Shown here: piece by piece, positions 14,978-26,900 of the stretch
Layout of the letters: each line of letters starts with the position of its first letter
How positions within the stretch are numbered: the first letter of the stretch is position 1
Origin: Gonapodya sp. JEL0774
Lineage: Eukaryota; Monoblepharomycota; Monoblepharidomycetes; Monoblepharidales; Gonapodyaceae
Length of the DNA: 64,000 bases
Direction: 5' to 3'
Assembly: GCA_027604505.1 (NCBI GenBank)
Contig: JADIIX010000019.1
Span: 49,405 to 113,404 of the forward strand
Made by a program: the position numbers and the translations under genes
The notes under the pieces: generated by a model
What the model saw: the letters and a program-made list of their open reading frames with translations, nothing else
The model's database searches: none
Told to the model about the DNA's origin: nothing

Positions 14978-15758
14978 GATTAGAGCTGGATCGCATGACG
15001 GAATAGTGATCGGTGCCCAATGCGGCGTGCCACCTGCTTTGGTCTGCCGAAAGCCAATAATAATGAATTGAATAAAATTATATCCGCACATTTTATCATT
15101 TTTCTGGCGACGTCCCACCCCAAACCACCCCAGAATTCCTTAGTCCACTTGTGTTCAGGTGTGTTTATAAAGGGGGTCTCGAAGGAAGCAGCCACTTCAA
15201 AAATAATTAGATTAATTAAATTGAAGGTGAGTTGCAAGCTGGTCAGCCAGTCAGCATTCAACGCCAATGCAATTCAAACCTGCAAAAGAAAAAATTTACT
15301 GTCACGGACAAAAGCATTTGGAATTGTGTTCTACATCTCCCAAACCTGTCTCTGAAGCTCACAACGTCTTGAATCTTCAAAGGAGCGTGAATTACTATAT
15401 CCACATAAGCGCCAGCACCGCCAACTTCTTAATTTTCTGTTGATACACCAAGAAATGCGGCTTCTGCTATTTGCCACCATGCACGGTGATCAAATTGTGT
15501 TCCAGGCCTTCCCTTGTTTGTTAGACTCATATCGAACACCCAGCTTCTCCGAGGGTTTAAATCCTTGCTTCGTAAGCCTGTCTGCAGCAATTCGTTCTTG
15601 AAATGCTTTCTAAGTTGGATAAGGAGCGCTGAGGAGGGCCACATCATAAAGACGTTCGGTTGGACATACCTTGACCTCTGTTTGAGAGTGTGGAGGGTAT
15701 ACCCGGTCAAATCAAACCAAATTAGTGCAAAAAAAAAAAGGCGTTATGGAAGAGAGGT
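14978..15758. other. Intergenic region upstream of kinesin-9
   Basis: A 781-bp gap between the KIF9 start codon and the 3' end of the SCI1-like gene. It holds a run of 11 A at about 15730 and an AT-rich stretch near 15195-15235. A minus-strand ORF (15429-15710) and an overlapping plus-strand ORF (15514-15768) show no recognisable motif or splice logic. It probably carries the KIF9 promoter and the SCI1-like 3' UTR. Confidence 0.4.
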
Positions 15759-17012
15759 TTATGGATGAAGGGCAGGAGGCACGTCACAGAACGTGGATTG
15801 GCCGAGCTCACCCAGAATTTGTTCTTCGGATATCTCGACCTGGGGGATTACAGGCCGGCCTATCCTGAGGCTCTTCCTGTCAAATATTCAAATATCGGTT
15901 GGAACGGATGGGCTGGTTTCTGTGTCAGGCGGAAACTTACTTGAGTTGTTCCTCGTCCCGACTGAGGTTAACCTCTCCTGGCGCGGCTGGATTCGGCATC
16001 AAGCCAGTCTTTTGGGTGATTCCACTTTTGGTCTCCCACGAATTAAGGTTATAATACCTGGAGAAGGTGTGATATCGACGATGCATTGCAATCACTTGAC
16101 AACAGTGAACACACTTATCATGAGGGAGCGTACAAGTCTGTGGATAGCCCGTCAATGTCTTCGTTAGTATTACTTTAGTGTAAGGGCAACTTTCATAACA
16201 CGTACGTTGTAATCCTCCATGTACTCTGCAAAATAAGTTTTGTAGTCCATAGGCTTCAGAATACCCGGATCGATGTTCTTCACTGCAGCATCGGACGAAA
16301 TGTGCTGTTCACTAGTCCAGACTCATTTGTAGAGGATTGCGCGAACCTTCAATGAGCCAAGAACGGAACTCCGCATCTTTTGCGTAAATATCGGACGACC
16401 GGATGATGCCACGAGCTCCAAATCCCATGGGACCTTTGAGGGTGGAGTCCTTGTCCGTACTTCTCTCTTTCTTGTGCTTCCTTTCCCTTTCCTGCAAGAA
16501 TCGACGGTTGAGTAATTAGAACCCACGGTAAGTGTCACGAAAAGTACCTTCTTGTGTTTCTTTTCTCTCTCTTTCTTCTTTTTCTTCCTTTCCTTTTCCT
16601 TCTTCCTGTCTTCCTTCTTTTCTCTCTTCCTTCGTTTGTGCCTGTCGTCGGAATCCTCGCTCTCGCTCTGGTCGAACCCTTTGTCCGACTGACTTTCGGA
16701 GCTCGACCACGACCGCGATCTCCTCGATTTCTTTAAAAGATTTTTGCCACTCTTAGTATGATCCTTTTGTTTGTCACTTGAGGAAGAACTGTCCCTATTC
16801 CGTCTCCCAGTTCTGAAGCCTTCGGGTTCATCATTCACTCTACTCCCATCTTTGTCATATCCGGTCGGTTGCTCGGTGTCTTCTCGATCTCTGCTTCGAC
16901 TTCTCCGTCGTTTGCGCTCCCGAGATCTGCTTCTCCCCCCGCCGTCCACATCAGATCTATCACTGTCGCGATCCACATGATTCCGTCGTCCACTGCTTCC
17001 CCTATCGTTCAT
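15759..17012 (-). CDS. SCI1-like RS-rich nuclear protein
   Basis: Small, very basic protein. The first exon (start 17012, MNDRGSSGRRNHVDRDSDRSD) is an Arg/Ser/Asp- and Lys/Glu-rich low-complexity region with RSRSRERKRRRSRSRDR, as in splicing-associated proteins. Later exons hold GFGARGIIRSSDIYAKDAEFRSWL, then PMDYKTYFAEYMEDYN, TLPHDK and YNLNSWETK. This order (G-x-x-GII-x-x-x-D-x-[YF]-x-K-x-x-EFxxWL, then FxEYMEDYNT-x-x-x-PHxK, then YxxLxxW) matches the conserved core of plant Style Cell-cycle Inhibitor 1 and its uncharacterised fungal relatives. The last exon probably reads VEISEEQILGELGQ and ends at complement of 15759-15761. Plant SCI1 is a nucleolar cell-cycle regulator; a role here is inference. 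It is divergent from the glycosidase gene. Confidence 0.68.
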
Positions 17013-17068
17013 AATAACTCAGTTGGTAAGGCTTTATCGACTATGTGTTATCACCAAACGGTTGAAAA

Positions 17069-20000
17069 ATGGCTGCTGAGAAATACACACTGCACTATCT
17101 GCCGCAATGCTCGCACAGCTGCTCCCTCTCAATCATGAGCGCATTCGACCTTTCACCACCGCTGATCAGAGTCGAGCCTCCACTAGATACCACAACCTTA
17201 TCTCCACTCTCGGCGCAATTCCATTTCTGTGTTCAGCTACTCTTCTTCACCGCTAACCCGCCGCAGACTCTCGCGGTCGATATATGGACAAATCTTGCAA
17301 AGGGTCATGACTGGGGTGCATCACCTTTGACAGAAGTTACTTCAGAGGGGCTGCAAAGGTCAAAAATCGTAGGTTTACCGTCTGGAGTCATTGTTCGGTC
17401 TTTCGAAGGGAAGATTCTTCCCTATAAGACGGGGTACGTGACTCCACTGATTCTCACCGGAAAACGCTCTAATTGATGCTTCTCTCGTCTAGCTTTCACG
17501 AATTTACTGTTCGTGTAACCTTTGACAATGGGAAAGGGGGTTCTGAATGTTGGTGGTCCAGCTCGTTCGGCAAGAATGGCAAGATTTTCGTTACGGATGT
17601 CACGAATGGCTCCCCTCCGGTATCTCGCGTAAGAGGCATTGGTGACATTCTCCTCGGAATCGACCACGCGTGGTTCGTCCCTGAGACCAAATGGCTTGGA
17701 AGCTCTGGGATCAAATCCCCTCGGCCAAACTCGCCCCTCACACCCATTTTAACTTCGCCCACGCCAACTACATCACCATCCACTGTGTCGCCCGTATCTT
17801 CACCGTCCTCTGTAACTTCCTCAAGTTCGTCACCTTCGACGATTGCTTCGAGTTTATCCAACGCCCCATCTCGATTGTCACGAACACCTTCTCCCTCTCC
17901 AGGAGTATCATCTCCTTCACTAGGACAATCATCTCTATCCCTATTGGACCTCCATAGTGACGAAGTGGTGTTGTCTGGCATCCTTAGATTCCCTGTAGAA
18001 TCTGCTTACTGGGCTCGCCTTATCCCGGTTGGTTTGGTGAATCACTTCGGTCTCATTAGGAAGAATGCGTGGTGGCTCGAGGTGAGTAGAGATGCGACTT
18101 TTCAGAATCGTGTGTGATTGATCAGCATAGGATGAGATATGACAACTTCGTTCATGTTTCGCAACCAGCCCAATCTATACCTGGGCTCCGACAAACCCAC
18201 CCAATTTTTTCTTTTCGAGCGTTCCGATCATCTGTTTGTGGTCCTCATTCCACTCACAGTGAATGGTGTTTCCTCAGCGATCCTTCCTCAACGTGATTCT
18301 ACAATAGGTGTTCAGGTAACTCTTGAGGAAGGTCACGATGGTCGTGCACGGATCTACGTTATGGTGGCGACCGGTTCTAGCCCAGCTCAGATTGTATCGA
18401 TAGCAATGGAGCGTGTTCGACGGTACATGATCCTTAATGCAGGTCTTGATTGGAGTTTGGCAATGGCACTTGCCAAAGTCCAGTCACCTTTGACAATGAA
18501 TGCGGACATTGCGAGGCATCCACAGTGGTATGACAGGCTCGGGGTGTGTACATGGAATATGTTCTATAAGCAGCCAACTCATGAAGGTCTGTTGCACGAA
18601 TACAGTCCGTGTGTGAATCCGATGTGACATTCCTCTGGGAAATTTTGGCTGCTCTTATCCTAGGATGTCTTTCGGCCATTGCCGCTCTTGTTCATGATTA
18701 CCAGATCCCTGTTGGCTTCCTTTTGATCGATGATGGCTACGCCCAAACCACACCAATTGAGCGACTGACATCCTTCGAACCTGACCCTCGCAAGTTCCCT
18801 CGAGGCCTCAACACCTTTGTTGAAGATGTCCGACGACGCTTTGGTGTTAAGAACTTTGGTGTATGGCATGCGCTGCAGGGATACTGGAATGGGTAAGTCT
18901 CCTTGCGGGAAATGGAAAGTGCCACCACTCTTAATTTGCATCACCCTGCGCAGTGTGGAGTGTGATTCACCTCTTGGTCGCAGATACCCTCTCCGAAACG
19001 TCAAGTCGCGACCAAATGTATGGCTCGTGGAAGGTTCTGACGTCGAACGATTTTACAACGACTTGTACGCGGACTTGAAGTCCCAGGGAATTGACTTTTT
19101 TAAGGTACAAAGCAAAAACAATCCGGTCCAGCTTCACTTGACACATGTCCTTCGTGTAAACTTTCCAGATCGACAATCAGGCGTCCTTTGATCTATATCT
19201 GAACGAACCGTTTTACAACAAGCAGCCCCTGTGGCGTCTGTATCAAGACGCGATTCTTCGAGTCGCTTATCCTGCTTGCATTTGGTGTATGGCACAGTCT
19301 CCATACATCACTTACTACACCTATAGTTGCGCTATTCCCATGCTGGGCAGCACACAAACGATTGGGGGACCAACCCTGGCAGGTGGCTTTCCACAAATTC
19401 CACAAACGCCCCAGCCGTTTCCCGTCAGCCGAAGCTCAGATGACTACTACCCCGAAAAGATCGACCTCCAAGCGGGTCATGTTCTCACCAATTGCATGAA
19501 TAACATCTGGACAAGTGCTTTCGGAAACTTTCTTGCAGATTGGTGGGTCTTCCATGACATGATATCGGAAGAGACAACGCAATTCCACTGACAAATTGTC
19601 CTCTGTGTCTACTTCAAGGGACATGTTCCAGTCAGATATTGCGTTCGGAGGTGATTTGAGCGAATCGGTCCTTTCATGACCGCATACGTACTAATCCTTG
19701 AACATTAAGCGTATCAAGCAGCGGCTCGTTCCCTTAACAATGGACCGATTTATATTTCCGACGAGCCGGCAGGCACTGATGCTGCGGTAGTTCGCCCGCT
19801 CTTTGTAGGTGCCGTCCCGGCACCTGCTTCTCGAGGGTCTACGTCAAACAACTCATCTTCTTCTCTCGATGGATCCGGTGACCACCGCGTTCTCCGACCG
19901 CTCTTCCCTGCACTGCCTAGCAACGACAATTTCTTCTGTGATGCTCGTGATGTGCATCGTGCTCTGAAACTCTGTAACTTGAACTTTGTTCATTCGAATT

Positions 20001-20716
20001 TGCCGGGTGGCGATGCCTCTGTGTATGTCGCGGGATTCTTTAATGCTCGTACGGAGATAGTCGTGGACAATATCTCTTGTCACTGTATTGTCCAAGCTGT
20101 TGGCTGGCGGTTGAATTCTGTTAGAGAGATCGGGGACCATCAAGGGTTTGACTCTCGGCTAGCGACAACAGTTAGGTACGCAGCTTTCAGTTTCAATCAC
20201 CGGCAGGTGCGCGTGGTGGATGCACAAGAGCCGATAGTGGTGTTTCTCCGACCTGCTGACTTTGAAATCTTGAGCTTTTCGCAAGTCGTGGAGCTAACAT
20301 CGGAAAAGACGTCAGAAAGTATCGACGTGGATGCCAATCGTGTTCCACGAACGGCGGATGTCTCGTGCCTCGGTCTTGTGGACAAATACAACGGATCTGT
20401 TGCTATTCGTTCTGTCGATGTTACTCCGACGGCGGATGGAAAGGCCGTTTTGCGATATTCGGTCACGTTGTGGGGTCGTGGCGTGACAGGCTTCTTGGTT
20501 ACTCGAACGGATTGTGGATCAACCAAACGATGTGGTTCGAGTGTTCGCCTTGAGGACGACCTAACGAGTTGGTTACGAGTGACAATGGACGGCGAAATGG
20601 TGTCTCAAGAGAGATTAGGTTCGGAAGATGATATGACTTTGCTTGTGGACGCAAGAGTAGAAGGCAGGGAGGCGGTGGGAGACGTTTGTATAGTGCTGGA
20701 AATGATAGAGCAATAA
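17069..20716 (+). CDS. GH36 glycosidase, raffinose synthase/Sip1 family
   Basis: Alpha-galactosidase or galactosyltransferase-type enzyme acting on raffinose-family sugars or other alpha-galactosides. Two in-frame starts exist, 17069 (MAAEKYTL) and 17135 (MSAFDLSPPLIRVEP); the second gives the more typical N-terminus. The N-terminal beta domain includes FTVRVTFDNGKG and carries a Ser/Thr/Pro-rich insert at about 17730-17950. The catalytic barrel has DRLGVCTWNMFYKQPTHEGLL, IPVGFLLIDDGYAQT and FGVWHALQGYWNG. The nucleophile motif IDFFK-IDNQASF is joined across an intron at about 19105-19170. The DWDMFQSD and GPIYISDEPAG motifs are specific for the raffinose-synthase branch of GH36. The C-terminal region (20000-20716) is beta-rich and ends with TAA. 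No signal peptide is visible, so it is probably intracellular. AATAAA at 20883 may serve polyadenylation. Substrate cannot be told from sequence. Confidence 0.88.
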
Positions 20717-20918
20717 TGGTGTACCTGGACTTGGACTTCGGTATCAAATCTGCGAAGTTTGGCATTTACAATCAATTCACGTCGGTGGTTTACAACATAC
20801 AAGTGTGGTTAATTCATGAATATCCGCTAAAATGTACTTGAGTTGTCACCTCGCATACCTCTGAGTCCACTCTCTATTGCAGAATAAATTATCGTAAGGG
20901 AAAGAAGTCACGACATAG

Positions 20919-21963
<1,045 letters not shown>

Positions 21964-22071
21964 TGAAGATGTGGGTGAGGAAAAGAGGTGGGTATGTGGT
22001 GAAAAGTAGACAAATAAGCCAAAAAACCTCCCCACAGTGAGAAAAATAGTATTCCCTTCGCAACCAGGCTG

Positions 22072-23851
22072 ATGGAACCTCCCGCGTTCTCAGACAGCAA
22101 AGAGATCACACTTGGAGCCACTCGACGGAAGAGAAGAATCGATGATTCTGAGGACGCCGGCGACATTGTAGAATCTTCGATATCCGCCGGACATCTAATA
22201 AATGAACTTAAGCGACCACACATCCAGTGGGGAGCAAGTAAACCTTTGCGAAAACGACGATCTCCTGAATCGGAAATGGAGGAGCTTGATCAGAGGGGGT
22301 CAAATGCGAAAAGAAAGGGGAACGGGTTGATTTTCCCTCAGAACAGTGCTGGTCCTTCAGACAGGTTCAGAGTTTCGGAAGAGCTAATCCATCTGCCATT
22401 TGATAGGAAGACGGTAAGCTATACATCGGCAGGGGATAAGTGGAGTTGAAAGATCTGCCCGTTGGGAATTCTCACTTCAAATTTCACTTCGAAGCTCGAA
22501 GCCACTATCCAGCGCACTATCGATCGCTCGCACAGAGACGTTAACGTTTCAAATGTCCTCGAGTTTTGTGGACATTCTCTTGAATCCAATGTACCGATGA
22601 CCCCAACCGAAGAGGAAGAACCCTGTCACAACACCAGTGATCTCGGTACGAGCGCGAATAGAGTAGACACTGGATCTGTTCAATCAGCCCCTCGTGTGGA
22701 TATTTTGGAAAGCATTGGCTCAGGTGCCTCAGGTGCCTCTAAATTGAAGGCGCCCGGTCTGACAGCTTCCGATGTATGCTCTCTATCGCCACCGGATGGC
22801 GAGCAGATATCTTCTGGAGATCCTGAGCTAACGGGCCTCTCAAGACTTGCAAAGCTGTCGGCGTTTCCACAATCGTCGCAAGCAGCTGTCAGTGCTTCAC
22901 CAACCTACACAACTGTCTCAATTGCCACCGAAAGCTCGAGCCCGTTGCCTGCACCTTCCGAGAATTCCGCGCGAATTTCTGCTACCAAATTTGATCGCTC
23001 TACGCAATTCCGCCTGGATGTAGCTCGCCACTCTGATGGTCCTCTTTCAATTACTACCACTCTAGGCAACTCACTTTCCGGCCCTTTCACTTCAATGACC
23101 CGCTCCTCTGGTGGGGTCTTTGCTTTCTCTCCAGCATTCATGGAACGCATAGGAGCCTTGGAAACGTTCTTGGGGCTTAGTTCCAATGTAAAATCTGTGC
23201 CGAAAGAAGTGTGGGGACGACTACGACGGGTTGAGGATAGGCTCTTGGAAATGGAGGAAGCAGGTGTGAATGCCGGTCTTCTTGTGGGGAAGGTGCGTAA
23301 ATTGGTTGTTGAAAGCGCTCGACTTGGATCTGTCTCTGCTCCCACCCCCAACACCAATCTCTACCCATACCACTCTCCCATAGCCATCCCGTCCCCGCCC
23401 CGGTGCTAGCCGACCGTCTTCTGTCTCTGCTGTCCCATCACGTCCAGGTGTGGCACTCACTCCCACGCTCCCTGTTCAGCCAAAGCGCGTGGGTAGTCCT
23501 GCAGATCCTAAGGCCGTAAGTTATCCCAATGAAATCATGAGAGGCTGTGAGCACAAACTCTGCTGTCTTCTTTAGAACCCTCGCGCTCCTACTCGACCTT
23601 CTAGCCACATACATGGACCCACACGGCCGGCAAATACGTCTTCAAATGGCAGCAGTACGACAACTGAAACTTTGACAGGCGTCCCGACGCGGATAATGGC
23701 AGCTACAGTATCGCAATCACAATCTCCGCGGTCAGAGAAGCGTTCTACAGCCATCTCTATTGTTCGAGCGCGGGTGGAGGAACTAAGAAAGAGAATAGCA
23801 GATCGAGATCGGGCTACAATTGTCGAACAGAACATGTCCATACAAATTTAA
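22072..23851 (+). CDS. MBIP-like protein (possible ATAC-complex subunit)
   Basis: The start at 22072 gives MEPPAFSDSKEITLGATRRKRR, a basic N-terminus. After an intron near 22413 comes a segment reading LEATIQRTIDRSHRDVNVSNVLEFC, which resembles the conserved block of MAP3K12-binding inhibitory protein (helix, then EVN-x-x-NV-x-EFC). A long Ser/Thr/Pro-rich disordered region follows. Then comes FMERIGALETFLGLSSN and VPKEVWGRLRRVEDRLLEMEE, the second MBIP hallmark (E-RI-x-x-LE-x-x-L-x-L ... VP-x-x-[VI]-x-x-R[IL]-x-x-[LV]E-[DE]-R[IL]LE). Splicing at about 23291-23380 avoids a stop at 23407-23409. A further intron begins at 23518. The last exon ends RARVEELRKRIADRDRATIVEQ with TAA at 23849-23851. 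Human MBIP is a subunit of the ATAC histone acetyltransferase complex; that role here is inference. Confidence 0.6.
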
Positions 23852-23977
23852 ATTATCTAATGGTTTAGTTCGCTCTTGTTGGTTTCCACCTGCTAACGTC
23901 GGTGGGGTGACTACCAAAAATTATCCCATACGAATCACCCACGTCGTTGCAAAACTCTTTCGTGCTTTCACCGCGGT

Positions 23978-26900
23978 TCAACGCACTAGCTTTGAATTCT
24001 GTCGAATTGGCTTCCCGGTCGAAACACTAGCTTTGATTTCTGTCGAATTGGCTTCCCGGTCTAGAGTTGCTTCATGGTGAGTTGGTCCGATAGAAGTGCT
24101 GGAAAGTTCCTCGCCAAACGTTGGTGGCGCTAAAGGAAGCCCTTCTTTTGTACTCCTCGTTGCATCTGGCCGCAAGGCGCCTGCGGCTACTGGGTCGGAA
24201 CAGGGATCATACGGTTCATCTGAAGAACCCAATTTCTCTGTTTGGCTTGAAGCGAATGGGGTGGATAACCTGTGCTCTCGACGCAAAGCTTCGAGCTCAT
24301 ACAAAAGCCGAGGGTAGTCCCGATGAATTTTTTGAACATATGGCTCCCCTGCAAGTGCGCGCACCGTTCGAACTGCAGTTTCATTACCTTGTCGAAAAAG
24401 ACAGCCTGCCCACCTCTGAACGCGACCACATCGCCATACCTCCTCCTGATTATTTCACAAAGCTCTTCACACTCCCGTGTGACTGCACGAAGGTGCCGCT
24501 GAATGCGTTCTCGCTGAAGAGACTCCTGAACTCGTGTTGCACAAGAGCCAGTCTCTCCAAACGCGAAGAAGCGACTGCCAATCAAAGGACGTTTTCGTGA
24601 CAAGAAAGAACATGATCATTCGCCACGAAGACTCACGCTGGGTCCGATGCGGTCTTCTCGAAGTCGCGAAGGTCATTCAGGATGATCTCCCTTTTCGGGA
24701 TAAGCTCAGACAGCGCTACCCAAACTTTAAGGGCCTGAAGACACAGAGCTACTTGAGTATCAAACATGAATGGCTTTCATTCCAACTGTACTCGTCAATA
24801 CCTACCTTGTTGATCTTACTCGCATATTGTTGGGATCCATACTTAACCGCCATTTCCAGTTTCTTGCTGCGTGAAGTTTCCAAAATGTCCCACACTTCCT
24901 CCAATGCTCGCTGCGCATCAAATGAGAATGGTAGACTACTAGATGGGCGGCCGGCAGTCGAGGGACGGGAGGTTTCGAGCGAGGGGGTTGGTGAGAGGTC
25001 ACGACTGGAGAAAGCACTGCCGTCACACCACAGATTGAAAGATTGGAAGATTGAGACATTCTGCGAATCTTTTGAAAATAATCTTGAAGATGACTCACAA
25101 AGCTTCCTCCTTTTCTATTTGTACCCTGGACAGATGTTGATGGTAGCATTCCTCCCGGATTTTATCGTCTGTCTCCGTGCCCGGAATGCTCCACTCTGTC
25201 GATACTGAACGTGCCATGGATTGTCCGCTCGTGCCGCCCACAGGCCTGGATGAGTTTGATCGATTGCTCTCTTCGTCTTCAATGCGTGGATCCGTGAAGC
25301 TTTCGAAGTCTGGATCTGCTTCATTCTGACTCCGGGCTGCAGATCTAATCTTTGAGGAGTCCGAATAGTCCTCCAAGCCAAACTCTTTGGTGCAAACGTC
25401 ACCGGACGCCTCGAGTTTATCGGAGGATAGTCCGCATTCCCCCCCCCAGATCTGACCCATCGATCCGCTTCCCGTCTCATTCCGAGCAGTTCGATATATT
25501 TCCATATCATTTATTTCGTCCACGTCGACTTGTTCGCTGGAAGAGATACGAAGCTGCGTCTCCAGTATTCCTAGTGACTGGAGAGCAAAGTCTTCATCCC
25601 TGAGAATGGTACCTTCATATTGAGAGAGAAGGGTCAAGACACCCGGATTCCATTCACTGGAGTTGAAAGCGAGCATTTTTTTTCGTTCTGCAGCTCGATT
25701 CGCTTCAGCTTCGGCCTTCAGTCTCTGCCGCTCGCATTTCCTTGCTTTTCGACGTGCTTCCTTCGCCATATGTCTCTTTTCTGCAATCGTGAGAACCGCC
25801 TCCTTTGGGACAAGCAACTGTCGCACGAAGTCCGTATTGATGCACTTCAGGAATTGCCAATAATGTCCAATCTCGAATCCCTGTGTCTTCTTCTTGTCTT
25901 TTACCTCGACGGGGATATATCCACCGTAGTTGAATCTTAGTCCATGATACCGCGAACTTCGCACTTTCTTCATCGCCCTCCCTCTGTCGCGGACGAAATC
26001 TGATGCGCTTATTATAGAGGGACCATCCCTTGGCATTAGCCGGATTTGGGGTCTCGGGGATTCTTCGTCCACCCGCCTTGTCAGAGCGCTTCTTAAACTG
26101 ACTGGATCTCTATGTGCCGCAAGGACAGACTGGTACGCTTCCGCAAGGTAACTGCTGCTGTTGGTTGGGACTGGGGGACAGACTTTTAAGTGATCGTCCT
26201 CAATGCAGTCGAACTGAGCTCCTTTGATCGTCTTCATGATCGCAATATAGAGCTCTTCACTTTCTTTGTTCCTTTCCAGCTCAGCGTCTGGAAAGAAGTA
26301 AACGAGGTTAAAGCTATATCTCTCCATGCATAAGTATGAATTTAAGGAGCAAACATACCAAAAGTTCGAAGAAGTGCAGCGCTCACAAAGGAGGCATCGT
26401 CTTCCAAAAAAAGCGATGGCTCAGAAGTTAAGCTTAATGTTTCTTGCGGAATCTGCGGTGACATTCTCGAGGGTTCTGCGAGAAGGATCATCTGTGTTGC
26501 TTGTGAGTTAGTCCGAGAGGGATCCCAAACTCATGTATCTTACCTTGTCCCATCTGTCTCCCATGCTTGAGGAATACATACATGACTCAGGGTCCCCTTC
26601 CTGGACAAGGTTGACGAACAGTGATGGATGTACACCAACGATTCCCACACAAAGCATACGTACTTCGAGAGTAAGGTAGCTGCCTGTCATCTCCTCGGGA
26701 GACTCAAACTGTGAATTTGAGAGTAGCTAATTAACAAAGGGTCAGTACAAAATAATTCATTGAGCCGTGGGACAACTTTTCATTACTTGCGAATTCTGTA
26801 TGTGATGCTTTCGAACTCTTGTATGCGCTGTCAGCAAAGAATCTCCATCAACAATATTTTTCCGATTTGACGTCGGTGAACTGATTGAGCTCGATAATTC

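Noticed and set aside
15429-15768. Opposed ORFs upstream of kinesin-9, including a GGTTTAAATCC word resembling a tRNA T-arm
   Set aside because: No acceptor stem, D-arm or A-box could be matched, and neither ORF has conserved motifs.
17496-17981. 161-codon acidic minus-strand ORF opposite the glycosidase
   Set aside because: Antisense of the Ser/Thr/Pro-rich insert of the GH36 gene; low-complexity shadow.
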